DNA of 64,000 bases from Undibacterium sp. Jales W-56 (GCF_025548535.1 NZ_JAJLQW010000007.1:1-64000); one strand, 5' to 3'. Shown: positions 8,736 through 17,868, counted from the first letter of the stretch. A program made the numbers and translations. Notes: generated from the sequence alone by a model not told the origin.

Positions 8736-8810
8736 AAGGCCTGCTGAAAAAGCAGCTTAGAAAATATCATTTGCTTTTTTAACATCACTGCCGAGCAGGC
8801 AGTTTACAAA
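8736..8810 (+). ncRNA. crRNA-like regulatory RNA (CreR-like) with two degenerate repeats
   Basis: Two sequences related to the array repeat lie in the same direction, opposite to the cas genes. Pseudo-repeat 1 (8736-8763) matches 19 of 28 positions, with stem CTGCT, loop GAAAA, stem AGCAG and the exact handle CTTAGAAA. Pseudo-repeat 2 (8783-8810) matches 22 of 28, with stem CTGCC, loop GAGCA and stem GGCAG. Both keep the G...A loop edges of the array hairpin. Decay is confined to the outer five bases, loops and the discarded tail of pseudo-repeat 2 (TTTACAAA). Csy4 cutting would give handle, 19-nt guide (8764-8782) and 3' hairpin, which is a miniature crRNA. The guide matches a CC-flanked site in the csy1 promoter region. 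CreR and CreTA RNAs in other CRISPR loci have this plan. I see no room for a CreT toxin gene, so a CreR-type autorepressor is preferred. Its 3' end overlaps the cas2-3 stop codon. Confidence 0.82.
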
Positions 8811-11800
8811 TTTCGATCAATTTTCTCGCGAAGTCCAAATTGATCGGAATACTCAAATTCCTTCCCTTTATCGCGGTCATCATCTGGATTGATAGGAATC
8901 GATATTTCTCCATATCGCAGTGACTTAGCACGCATCATTTGATGATCTCGCTCGGTTAAATTCGCGCGTAGATCCAAGTTACATTCAGCACGAAGTGAGT
9001 GTTCATAATTCCGATTGAGCCAGAATCGCCCTGCCATCTGATTTGACATTTCATCATTTCGATGTATTCCAACGGATTTTTCTCGTGGAATAGGTTTGCC
9101 TTTTTCATTTTTCGTACAAAATGCAGGACGCCTGTCTTCCCACACTAAGTACATAGAAAGTTCAGGGCTGCTGGCGCGAAATTTGATCAAATTTTGAGGT
9201 ACTGCCGTCATCCACCAAGAAGCGCTTAGCCATGCCTGCAAATGCTCTGGGCCTTTTTTTGTGTAATTGGTCAATGCATTACCAATGGCTTGATGCTCTA
9301 AGTCGGCCAGACGTTCATTCGGACGCAAGGTTTCTGCCGGTGCGATGCGCGGGGTCGCATCGACTTTTTTATTAATGACATCCTCGTCAAGCAAGGTGCA
9401 TAAATCATGACTCTTCAAGCGCAGGTTTTTGGCGTTTTCAAAGCCTGGTCGAAAATAGGCTGGGCTATCCTTTTTGCGTAAGGCCTTTAAATTGGTTTGC
9501 ATAATGGCGATGTTGGGATGGTCAATTCCAACTTGCCGATGCCGGCGTACACGTCCAGCTAACTGAATGATGGAACGATAAGACGATGGTTCGATAATTG
9601 CCCAATCAAAATCATGATCCCGTCCTACTTCTTCTACCGGTGTCGCAATTAAAATAAACAAGACATGATCCGCATTAGTTTGATCGAGATGCTTGCGGAT
9701 AATGGAATTTTTGAAACCATCAGGTATCTCGTCAGCTTTCTCTTTCCGTTTAAGAACACTATCCAAGTGTTGTTCTTGTTCGTGTCTTAAAAGAAGAACT
9801 TGACGGCTATGATATGCCATGACTTTTGGCGCGTATTGCTCCGGCCAAGTTGCTTCCATTAAGTGCTGCGTCAGCGCAATACAAGGTGGAATATTGGCTA
9901 CTCGCATGATGCCGAATGAGACTTTTTTTCTAGTGAGCTTATCGATGGAATGATGGTGAACATGCAAATCCATCGCGGCTTGCTTCATACGTTCAAAGTA
10001 CACGCTTTCAGCGCTATTCGCGTCACCGGGTTTTTTCGATTTTTCCTGCGGATAAAGATCGAGGCACGGCACGATATAAGCTTTACGCTTAATAATCTGA
10101 TCTAGTAATTTCTTTACCCGACCTTTTACAAATTGCTGATGCAGGTTTCGATACTGTTGGCAATGATCGGCAGACTTGGTCTGATCGATAAATTGTACCT
10201 GCGTCTGGAATTCATCGATCCAGGTGCAGGCAATCTTCGCATCTGCTCCCAAGAAATGCTGGTGCAAACGCCAGCCTTCTTGATAGGCGTTGAAATAGCC
10301 TTCGGCTAATGCGGGCGGAATGGTGGCGGACGAAATCATTACTTTTCGTCCGAGCATGCCAGCCAAGTGAATTAAACGCCCGATCGCGATCAAATCATTG
10401 ACATCGAAATCGTCAATTTCATCAATGACTAAGTCCGAAGATAGCAAACGCAAACAGGGCAGAATATACTTACCGCCGCGTTTGGTTTCAGTCGCAGCCA
10501 TGATGTGGTCTATCGTGCAGACAAGTACAGGTTTGTAGAGGAATGCTTTGTTCTTATCAATAACTTTCGGTTGATCTGTGGGAAAAATCGCATCTAAAAA
10601 ATTAGCGGCGACCGGCTCATGGAACTCAATATCTTCGTCCAGTAATGATCCCATCGATTCAGAACCACCTTCCTCGTATAGCGGTTCTGTGCTGTCCTTT
10701 TTCTCGTTTGATTTCTCATGCAACTCTTTTACTTCTGAAGAGCCTATCAAGACAGCGAGTTCTTCCTTATTTAAGCCTATCCTGTCGCGATATTCATCAC
10801 CAGTTTGCAGTGTTAATGTCCGCAAACCAAGTGCCAAAATAAATCGCAAACTTTCACCGTCATCGGAGAGCGCGCGCATAATTTTGGCATTCGCTATCGT
10901 TTTGCCGCAACCTGTGCTCGCCATATTGACTATGAACCAAGCGTACTTGGTGTCGATAGACTGATTTTGTTTACGGAACGCAGTGACTTTATCTGTCGCT
11001 ACATCTTGCCATTCAAAGCCCGGCGGACCTTTCTTCTTAAGGTTCTTGATATCGTAGGCAGGAACCATGTCCAGGCGAAACCTGGATAAAGACTGCGTCA
11101 CACATAAAGCCTGTTGACTGACATTGACCAAATGCTCGTCAAGACGTTGTTTGAGTTCTCTTTTGGAATCCGTGTTTGCAAACAGCTTGAGGTCGGTTTT
11201 CCATGTTGTGCTTGCTTCACACGACGAGTAGTAATGATCGCCCAGCATGAGCGATAGCCTGGCGTGGTGTAGAACCAAGCGATATGCGCCGTTTTCTAGC
11301 AATCGCAATGCGGTATATTCTTCCTGTAACAGACGCTTAGACCATTTTTTTACTTTGCTAAGCCATGCTTCCGATTGCGACAACAAGCCTTCAGGAAACT
11401 TGAAACAGTCGGCTAAGCGTTTTTTATAATCACTTGCATCGGACTTGTTTTGATAACCCCACTCCGCGTTAATACTTTTGAAAAGTGAATTAATTTCATT
11501 TTTCTCAGTATCTGCATATTCATACTTATTCTGTGTAGCTGGCAGACGGTGATGCGTCACAATTAACCATGCAGTGAGTTGCGCCAATGGCGGTAGGTTT
11601 TCTAGAGGTTTACCTTGGTTTTTACTGACAGCCTCGATCAATACTTTCTCGTCAATTTTGCCTTGGGAAAGTAAATTCAGCCATGCCTGATCATTTTTGG
11701 TATCGCCAGAATGAGTGACCAATGCATGCAATAACAAACACGACATCCATTCGTGCCGAAGCGGGTCACCTTCTTTGCTACTTTTTTTCAATTTTGTCTG

Positions 11801-12196
11801 AAATAGCAGTGTCGCTTTACCCCAATCATGCAGCAGCGCAGCAAGTGCGGCCAAAGCTTTTATCAGTGGTAGATATTGCCAATTATTTTCCCATTCTTCA
11901 TGTTGATGATCTTTTTTAGTTGAGCTTACTGGCACTATCCCTTGCGTATTAAATTGCCTGCGATTACCCACGATCCAAGTCAACTCAGATCGACTTCGCG
12001 ACCGTATCCAATGACATGCCACCGCCGTATTCTTACTAGCAGTCTGGCGCAGCATCTTTTTTACAACCGCCAAACCATCTTCAGTAATCACAGCCTGCCA
12101 AGTATTATCACCAATGCGATCGGCAAATGCGTCTAGTACACGGCGAGTTTTTTTGAGGGCATTTTTTTGGCATTGTGAAACGAAGGTGACCATCAT
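8804..12196 (-). CDS. cas3: Cas2-3 fusion, CRISPR nuclease-helicase
   Basis: This 1130-aa protein is the type I-F Cas3 with its N-terminal Cas2 domain (residues 1 to about 90, start MMVTFVSQCQKNALKKTRR). An HD nuclease domain follows, with LLHDWGK at 121-127 and further histidines in THHRLP at 214-219. The helicase has Walker A ASTGCGKT at 426-433, DEID at 592-595 and a SAT motif near 630. It degrades DNA unwound at Csy-bound targets and, through the Cas2 part, joins Cas1 to insert spacers. The start overlaps the end of cas1 by 4 bp. A 186-bp gap then separates it from csy1. The last codons overlap, on the opposite strand, pseudo-repeat 2 of the crRNA-like gene. Confidence 0.97.
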   Translation of the reverse strand: MMVTFVSQCQKNALKKTRRVLDAFADRIGDNTWQAVITEDGLAVVKKMLRQTASKNTAVACHWIRSRSRSELTWIVGNRRQFNTQGIVPVSSTKKDHQHEEWENNWQYLPLIKALAALAALLHDWGKATLLFQTKLKKSSKEGDPLRHEWMSCLLLHALVTHSGDTKNDQAWLNLLSQGKIDEKVLIEAVSKNQGKPLENLPPLAQLTAWLIVTHHRLPATQNKYEYADTEKNEINSLFKSINAEWGYQNKSDASDYKKRLADCFKFPEGLLSQSEAWLSKVKKWSKRLLQEEYTALRLLENGAYRLVLHHARLSLMLGDHYYSSCEASTTWKTDLKLFANTDSKRELKQRLDEHLVNVSQQALCVTQSLSRFRLDMVPAYDIKNLKKKGPPGFEWQDVATDKVTAFRKQNQSIDTKYAWFIVNMASTGCGKTIANAKIMRALSDDGESLRFILALGLRTLTLQTGDEYRDRIGLNKEELAVLIGSSEVKELHEKSNEKKDSTEPLYEEGGSESMGSLLDEDIEFHEPVAANFLDAIFPTDQPKVIDKNKAFLYKPVLVCTIDHIMAATETKRGGKYILPCLRLLSSDLVIDEIDDFDVNDLIAIGRLIHLAGMLGRKVMISSATIPPALAEGYFNAYQEGWRLHQHFLGADAKIACTWIDEFQTQVQFIDQTKSADHCQQYRNLHQQFVKGRVKKLLDQIIKRKAYIVPCLDLYPQEKSKKPGDANSAESVYFERMKQAAMDLHVHHHSIDKLTRKKVSFGIMRVANIPPCIALTQHLMEATWPEQYAPKVMAYHSRQVLLLRHEQEQHLDSVLKRKEKADEIPDGFKNSIIRKHLDQTNADHVLFILIATPVEEVGRDHDFDWAIIEPSSYRSIIQLAGRVRRHRQVGIDHPNIAIMQTNLKALRKKDSPAYFRPGFENAKNLRLKSHDLCTLLDEDVINKKVDATPRIAPAETLRPNERLADLEHQAIGNALTNYTKKGPEHLQAWLSASWWMTAVPQNLIKFRASSPELSMYLVWEDRRPAFCTKNEKGKPIPREKSVGIHRNDEMSNQMAGRFWLNRNYEHSLRAECNLDLRANLTERDHQMMRAKSLRYGEISIPINPDDDRDKGKEFEYSDQFGLREKIDRNL

Positions 12197-13260
12197 GATG
12201 TGGCGTCTCCCTCGCCCGTTTCGTCATCAGCCACATCACCCATTTCATCATTTCTATCGTCATTTGTCGCGTCGCTTATCATCGCATCGGCAGCTACATT
12301 GGGGTCTTGTTCTAGCTCACCCCGTAGTGCGATTTCTTTGATTTGGTCGAACATAAAATCGAGCGCCTTGTGATTGGTGAAGGCTTGCAGGCATTGCTGG
12401 CGAAACTCTTGTTCGGTGGCGTTTTCTTTGGCGCAGACAAATGCCCAAGGTAGGACGATGGCATCTTTGATTAAATCGGCGACGTCAAATACCAGCGCAC
12501 CACGGCGCGTTTTGCCGTGCATGACTGCGAAGCCGTGTGGTATGCCTAGTACCCACAGCGTGCAGGCGGCTAGGCCGTAGGCGAGGTAGTTGCCGTGATT
12601 CAGAAAAGCGTTGGCTTTATCGGTTTCTTCATGCTTACGCGTGAAGCCGCTTTGCTTGGTGTGATTGGCTGCGTATTTGTAGAGCATTTTGGTGAGCTGC
12701 GCTTCGTTCAATAATAGCTCTGCTGGATTTTTTGCTTGCTCTATTCTTTGGCTGCAAAGGTCTAAGGCTTTTTGAATCTCAGCATCATTGACATCGAAGC
12801 CTTCTGCTTTGAGGTCTGTGTCTTTTTGCCAGACCTGACTTAAATAGCGGATGCGCGCTTGTTGTAATTGTTTGGCGGCGGCTAAGCGTTGTTGGTCGTC
12901 AAACCAGAATGAACACCAGCCTTGTAAATATTGGGTGGGGCGATATTCACCTTGCGGCGTCATCCATTCAATCTCATTGCCCATGTACAGCGGTGTGCCG
13001 CCGCCACCGCAAAAGCCGACCAACACGCCTGCCCGCGCCAGCATTCTGACGGCGGCATGGGTGATGGATGTACCACTGCCCAGCATCAGCACGGTGGTAT
13101 TGGCTATCGGGATATTCCAATAATGATTTTCGTTCTTGGCTTCTTGCAGATAGAGTACGCGCCCGTCTTTTTGCATGACCCGGCAATGCTCCAGGTAATA
13201 CAGATTGGCGCGTTTTGAATGCAGAATGGCTTTTAAGTCTGAAGGCGAAAGGTCTTCCAT
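12193..13260 (-). CDS. cas1: Cas1, spacer-integration nuclease (type I-F)
   Basis: This protein of about 355 aa matches type I-F Cas1, which captures protospacers and integrates them at the leader-repeat junction with Cas2-3. Family blocks visible are SDLKAILHSKRANLYYLEHCRV, YWNIPIANTTVLMLGSGTSITHAA, GVLVGFCGGGGTPLY and YRPTQYLQGWCSFWFD. I chose the ATG at 13260 (MEDLSPSDLK) because the family starts there and AAAGGAA precedes it. An in-frame ATG at 13281 has no ribosome site. The acidic C-terminal tail after about residue 325 is low complexity. It is the first gene of the cas1-cas3 unit and divergent from the WYL regulator. Confidence 0.96.
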   Translation of the reverse strand: MEDLSPSDLKAILHSKRANLYYLEHCRVMQKDGRVLYLQEAKNENHYWNIPIANTTVLMLGSGTSITHAAVRMLARAGVLVGFCGGGGTPLYMGNEIEWMTPQGEYRPTQYLQGWCSFWFDDQQRLAAAKQLQQARIRYLSQVWQKDTDLKAEGFDVNDAEIQKALDLCSQRIEQAKNPAELLLNEAQLTKMLYKYAANHTKQSGFTRKHEETDKANAFLNHGNYLAYGLAACTLWVLGIPHGFAVMHGKTRRGALVFDVADLIKDAIVLPWAFVCAKENATEQEFRQQCLQAFTNHKALDFMFDQIKEIALRGELEQDPNVAADAMISDATNDDRNDEMGDVADDETGEGDATS

Positions 13261-13345
13261 TACGCTTATTCCTTTATTCAAGGCAAATTTAGAGCAACAC
13301 GATTTGAAAATTTCATTGTTTAAAATCTATTGCATCCATAATATG

Positions 13346-13385
13346 TCTATATTGATTACATATCTATACTGACTGCATGTACATG
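13346..13385. promoter_or_regulatory. Candidate operator region between cas1 and the WYL gene
   Basis: In the 157-bp divergent gap, two imperfect direct repeats (TCTATATTGATTACA at 13346-13360 and TCTATACTGACTGCA at 13363-13377, 12/15 identical) are 17 bp apart. They run into a perfect palindrome CATGTACATG at 13376-13385. The position between divergent genes suggests operator DNA for the WYL protein. I could not assign promoter boxes confidently. Confidence 0.4.
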
Positions 13386-13417
13386 TCGATTTTTCAGGCA
13401 CATCTCGGAGACTAAAA

Positions 13418-14272
13418 ATGAATTGGCCACTACGTTGGGATTTGTTGATGCGTTATCGTCTTATCGAGATCGTGGCGTATTGGGAAGGGCGTTTGACGAC
13501 GAATCACTTGTGCAATAGTTTTGGTATAGGTAGGCAACAAGCGAGTAAAGACATCAATGCATATTTGCTCGATATCGCTCCAAGCAACCTACTTTATGAT
13601 AAGTATTTGAAGGGCTACATTCCAAGCAAAAACTTTGCGCCTAAGTTAACCACGGGTACTGCAGATGAATATTTACATGTGCTTAGCCGCAATAAAGACA
13701 TCGTACATACCTTTCAGGGATTAGATCTAGGTTTTGCTCATACCGAAATGCTGCAGGTGCCATTGCGCCGCATTGATCCTGTTATTTTACGATCGCTAGT
13801 TCAAGCATCAAGAGAACATAAACGTGTCGATTTAAGCTACATATCAATGACGTCTGGCATTGAAGAAGATCGGATTATTGTGCCACACACGCTTGTTTGC
13901 ACACCATTACGTTGGCACGTACGTGCTTACTGTGAGAAGCATCGTGATTTTCGAGACTTTGTATTAAGCCGATTTCGAGGTAATCCCGAAATTTTGAATG
14001 AAAGCAAATTTACCGGCGAAGCGGACAAGATTTGGAATAAAGAAATCACCTTAAAAATAGTGCCAGATAGCCGGTTAGGAGAGGCGCAGCAAGAAATAAT
14101 TGCACGTGATTTTGATATGAAAAACCGTTGCCTTGACATAAAAATCCGTGCGCCTCTCGTCGCTTATATGTTGCAAGCATTAAATATTGACCCTCACAAG
14201 CAAGAAATACATCCTGAGGCACAACAGATAGTTATAGGGAACTTTCGCGAAATTGAACACTATTTGTTTTAG
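13418..14272 (+). CDS. WYL-domain transcriptional regulator (CapW/BrxR-like)
   Basis: This 284-aa protein has an N-terminal winged-helix segment (RYRLIEIVAYWEGRLTTNHLCNSFGIGRQQASKDINAYL, residues 12-50). A WYL domain around residues 130-190 contains HKRVDLSYISM and RWHVRAYCEKHRDFRDFVLSRF, and a C-terminal WCX-like extension follows. This order is that of the CapW/BrxR repressors found next to defence operons, where the WYL domain is thought to sense a nucleic-acid or nucleotide ligand. It is divergent from cas1, so it probably controls the cas1-cas2/3 promoter and itself. The specific ligand and operator are unknown. A CTCGGAG ribosome site precedes the ATG. Confidence 0.85.
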   Translation: MNWPLRWDLLMRYRLIEIVAYWEGRLTTNHLCNSFGIGRQQASKDINAYLLDIAPSNLLYDKYLKGYIPSKNFAPKLTTGTADEYLHVLSRNKDIVHTFQGLDLGFAHTEMLQVPLRRIDPVILRSLVQASREHKRVDLSYISMTSGIEEDRIIVPHTLVCTPLRWHVRAYCEKHRDFRDFVLSRFRGNPEILNESKFTGEADKIWNKEITLKIVPDSRLGEAQQEIIARDFDMKNRCLDIKIRAPLVAYMLQALNIDPHKQEIHPEAQQIVIGNFREIEHYLF

Positions 14273-14437
14273 CCTTGAAAAGAAAACGTAGTAATTGGAC
14301 TTGATCGCACAGTAGGACCTTACGAGAGGGCGGAGTTATCCAGTTTGATAAAGTGTAGCAAATACGATCTGATCTGACAGTTACCCGGTTTGACGCTGGT
14401 GATTGTCAGGTCAAAAACAGTTGTTCAACTAAACAGA

Positions 14438-16039
14438 TCAGGATTTAGCGTTACTCAATACCGACTGACACGCCGCACGTTGCGGGTCACTGGCCGGTAA
14501 TTTGGCGCAAATGCCATCGAGTTGTGTGCGTACTTTTTGGAAGGATGCCTGGTGCTTGCCATCCTTATTCCATTCGAGCAGCTTCTTGCCCATCCGGTCC
14601 AGGTAAGCGCGGTTACGCTCATAAAATGCGTTTTCGGTTGTACCGATTTCCGCCAACACACTTTGCGCCGCTTTTTCTATGCGCGCATCTTCCGTCGGCG
14701 CCAACTCAGTCAAACCGCTGACGTAACTTGAGCCCCATTGCAAACGGGTTGCCGGACCTTTGGCTGCATTGTAGGCTTGCTCATACCAATTCACGGCTGC
14801 AGCCTTGTCGCCACGCTTCTTGGCATTCGAGGCCAAGCTGGACATGAAATAATACGGTGAATGCGAGCGTTTTAATTCGGCCTTCAGCAAATTATCGGAT
14901 TCATCCAGCAATCCGGCAGAACCGTAGGCATGCGCCGCCGCATTCACTACCGATTGACGTTCATACGCATCGGTGGTGGCCTGTTCAATCTGCACTATGC
15001 GTTTTTGCACATCTTTGAGGAAGCTGGCGTCGGGTTTGGCATTGTCTAACTTAGCCAGAGTCGCCAAGCCATTCACCGCAGCTAAGCGATCGGTTTTTGA
15101 GAGCGTCGTGTCATCTGCCAATTGAAGCAAAGCGGCATTCATGGCCACCATCAACTTGCCGCGCGCATCCGTTTTAGGGGTGCTGAGATACTCCAGCAAT
15201 TCGCCCGGCACACTCGTTACCACGTCCATATTGTCCCTGGCAAGACGAGGGTCAGCCAGGGCTTTAATCAGCCTATCCAGCGCCGCTGCCTTATCGATGC
15301 CGGCCTGCGCTGGCGGCGTATTAGCACTGACTGACAAGGCTTTTAAATACAAACGTGTCGCATTCGGTCCCGCCGGGCAAAGCTCTGCAAGACGGAATAA
15401 GGTAATCGCGACATCTTTATTGTTGACCAGTTTTTGTTCAGGATCATCCCAGGAATAATCGGCCAGCAAACTCCAATCCTCTACGCTTACTTTTTTACTT
15501 CCTGTCAGAGCAAGCTTCAGGCTGTCCTGCACCGACAGGCTGCTATTCATGGCAGAGACCAAGACTTGCAAATACCGTTCAGCATCGACCTCGCCCGGCA
15601 AGCGCGTGATTTCAGCGCCATCCGGTTTGAAGAGAATCATGGTTGGATAGCCGCGCACTTTAAAACGCGCGGCCAGCTTTTGCGCGCTCGGCGTATCGCC
15701 ATCCAGATACACGGGAATGAAATGACGTGAACGATCAATGAAATCCTGGCGATTGAATATCGTCGCCTTTACCTGATTGCAGGGCGGGCACCAGACCGCA
15801 CCCCAGTACAAAAACACCGGTTTCTTCGATGCCTTGGCTAGCGCAAATGCAGCATCGACATCATTGTCTTTGCGCCAGCCGATACCACCGGCATCGTTGT
15901 GGCCGGCAGTAGCGGCGGGCTTGTCAGTCGCAGCGAATACTGGCGGAGCGGCGCACAGAAGCAGGCTGGCGATGGAGCTCAACAATAAACCGGTTAGTAA
16001 GCGCGATGGGCCGGAAGATAAAACAGAATGAATTTTCAT
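14438..16039 (-). CDS. Exported thioredoxin-family protein
   Basis: This 533-aa protein has a cleavable signal peptide (hydrophobic run at residues 15-30, probable cut after PPVFA at 36). A thioredoxin-fold domain follows with WCPPC at 83-87 and the cis-proline region GYPTMILF near 130. The remaining 350 residues are helical and repeat-like (SLASNAKKRGDKAAAVNWYEQAY) and resemble TPR-type scaffolding. It is probably a periplasmic thiol-disulfide protein, but its substrate is not evident. It lies alone between the WYL gene and a TonB-like gene. Confidence 0.75.
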   Translation of the reverse strand: MKIHSVLSSGPSRLLTGLLLSSIASLLLCAAPPVFAATDKPAATAGHNDAGGIGWRKDNDVDAAFALAKASKKPVFLYWGAVWCPPCNQVKATIFNRQDFIDRSRHFIPVYLDGDTPSAQKLAARFKVRGYPTMILFKPDGAEITRLPGEVDAERYLQVLVSAMNSSLSVQDSLKLALTGSKKVSVEDWSLLADYSWDDPEQKLVNNKDVAITLFRLAELCPAGPNATRLYLKALSVSANTPPAQAGIDKAAALDRLIKALADPRLARDNMDVVTSVPGELLEYLSTPKTDARGKLMVAMNAALLQLADDTTLSKTDRLAAVNGLATLAKLDNAKPDASFLKDVQKRIVQIEQATTDAYERQSVVNAAAHAYGSAGLLDESDNLLKAELKRSHSPYYFMSSLASNAKKRGDKAAAVNWYEQAYNAAKGPATRLQWGSSYVSGLTELAPTEDARIEKAAQSVLAEIGTTENAFYERNRAYLDRMGKKLLEWNKDGKHQASFQKVRTQLDGICAKLPASDPQRAACQSVLSNAKS

Positions 16040-16119
16040 GGGATCAGATGATTTGCGAAAACCAAAAGTGGTGAGTTCTTTAGTTTAGCAAATATATCAA
16101 CAGCGAGGGTTTGAAGTTC

Positions 16120-16174
16120 CCCGGCTAAAGCAAACATGATCAAGCATGCTTATGCGTGATCTGCCTTAGCCGGG
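16120..16174. repeat. Long inverted repeat / hairpin
   Basis: CCCGGCTAA (16120-16128) and TTAGCCGGG (16166-16174) are perfect complements. Between them a second, imperfect hairpin runs from GATCA to TGATC. It lies after the TonB-like gene and before the thioredoxin-like gene on the minus strand. No T-run follows, so it is not a standard intrinsic terminator. Confidence 0.55.
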
Positions 16175-16243
16175 ATTCATCAAGATGCTATTGTCCCGAT
16201 CGGAAATTCTTGAAGACTTTCTGAGGATGATGAAGACCGACGA

Positions 16244-16582
16244 TCAGGTCAGGCTCCACACGTATTCGATTTTTGTCCAGGCTTGCTGAGGCTTGCCATC
16301 CTTTGTACCCGGCTTGAATTTGCATGCGGCATAAGTCTTTAAGGCAGCCTTATCCAAAGTTTTGGAACCACTGGATTTGTCGATTTTAGAATCCATCACG
16401 TTGCCATCAGGACCGACCAGGACAGAGAACACCACGGTGCCAGACTCTTCATTCATCAGGGAAGCTTTTGGGTAGGCTGGCTTTTCACAAGACTGCTTCT
16501 CCAATACGGGAGACATTTCAGAAGCAAAAACAGATGAAGCGGAAGCCAAAAACAAAGCTGCAATCAGGGATTTTTTCATCAT
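16244..16582 (-). CDS. Small exported TonB C-terminal-domain protein
   Basis: From the ATG at 16582 the product has 112 aa: a signal peptide (MMKKSLIAALFLASASSVFA), then a single TonB C-terminal-like domain (EKPAYPKASLMNEESGTVVFSVLVGPDGNV, ending KIEYVWSLT). Family members with a transmembrane anchor energise outer-membrane receptors, but this one has no anchor and seems to be free in the periplasm. A longer frame opens at 16696, but the extra 38 residues would bury the signal peptide, so I used the shorter start. Its partner is unknown. Confidence 0.75.
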   Translation of the reverse strand: MMKKSLIAALFLASASSVFASEMSPVLEKQSCEKPAYPKASLMNEESGTVVFSVLVGPDGNVMDSKIDKSSGSKTLDKAALKTYAACKFKPGTKDGKPQQAWTKIEYVWSLT

Positions 16583-16749
16583 TACACCAAAAATTAAGAA
16601 GATATGAGAAATTGCCCTGACAACCGAGGTCAAAAGCAAAGGCGCATAGTTTAACTTTTTAATTTCCATGTGGCAATTATTTTCACAAGAAACCATTGCT
16701 GAATGTGTCAGATAGACAAGATTCGTAACGAGTTATCGTTACAGAAGTC

Positions 16750-17868
16750 TTACCTTTGAATCACGCCATTTTTCCCTACAACGGTTAACTCTACAAATTT
16801 TGAACCGTCATGTGCATTGGGCGCATAGCTCACTTTGACCCCGCCCAGATCAAGATTACGCATGCTATTGAATGCTGCAATCAATTTCTCCTTATTGACT
16901 AACGGGCCGGCACGCCGCAAGCCTTCAGTGAGTAATTTTGCGGCGACAAAGCCCTCCAAAGTCGCGTACGAGACCGGGGGCGGATTATCCATGCCCTTCA
17001 ATACGTGCTGAAATTCTCTTACTACCAGTACGCCAATATCTTTGGGATATGGCATGACTTGCATGATCCCTACCCCACGACCGTCATCGCCCAGAGATTT
17101 GAAAAAACTATCCGAACTGACGTTCGATAACATCAAGAACCTGGGATAAAAACCTCGTTTATGCATTTGCTTCACGAAATCGGAACAGACTGACGGAGTG
17201 CATGCCATCAGTACCGCCTGTGGATTGACGGAGATGATCTCATTGACTGCATTGTCTATTTTTAAATCTTTGCGATCATAGCTTGCCTCGGCTAGCGCTT
17301 TGATTCGATGCAAAGCCAGGCTGCGTTTAAAACCAAGCAGTCCGTCTTTCCCAAACGAGTCGTCTTGATACAGAATGGCAATCTGATTGATCTTTAGAGG
17401 CATCAATGTCTCCACCATTTTGCTGGTCTCATCCTGATAACTGGCGCGCAAATGAAAGAGATAAGGATTCAACGGCTGATGTAATGTCTGGGCACCTGAA
17501 AACGGCGCGATCATCGGTATTTTTTCTGATAGGAGCAATGGCAATGCGGCCTCGACTGTCGGCGTACTGCGGTAACCAAACAAAGCTAAGGCATGATCTT
17601 CTTTAATTAATTTTTCCGTATTGGCTTTCGTTATTTCCGGCTTTCGTTTGTCGTCATAAGTTTTAAGTTCGATATGACGCCCATAAATGCCGCCCTGGGA
17701 ATTGACCCATTTAAAATAGGCTAAAGCGCCTTCCATATTTTCTTTTCCGGTAGCTTCCCCGGATAATTCAACGGATTGACCAATCACAATTTTTTCCGTC
17801 GACGGCTTATCACTTGCCTGTGCCAGATTGAAAAAAACAGCCAAAATAAAAGTTAATATTGATTTCAT
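16750..17868 (-). CDS. ABC transporter substrate-binding protein, branched-chain amino acid type
   Basis: This 372-aa protein has a signal peptide ending near LAQAS (residue 19) and then a periplasmic-binding fold of the LivJ/Peripla_BP_6 type. It starts IVIGQSVELSGEATGKENMEGALAYFKWVNSQGGIYGR, a hallmark of the family. No permease or ATPase of the Liv type is adjacent, so it is an orphan binding protein that may work with a transporter elsewhere or as a sensor. The ligand cannot be read from the sequence. Confidence 0.85.
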   Translation of the reverse strand: MKSILTFILAVFFNLAQASDKPSTEKIVIGQSVELSGEATGKENMEGALAYFKWVNSQGGIYGRHIELKTYDDKRKPEITKANTEKLIKEDHALALFGYRSTPTVEAALPLLLSEKIPMIAPFSGAQTLHQPLNPYLFHLRASYQDETSKMVETLMPLKINQIAILYQDDSFGKDGLLGFKRSLALHRIKALAEASYDRKDLKIDNAVNEIISVNPQAVLMACTPSVCSDFVKQMHKRGFYPRFLMLSNVSSDSFFKSLGDDGRGVGIMQVMPYPKDIGVLVVREFQHVLKGMDNPPPVSYATLEGFVAAKLLTEGLRRAGPLVNKEKLIAAFNSMRNLDLGGVKVSYAPNAHDGSKFVELTVVGKNGVIQR

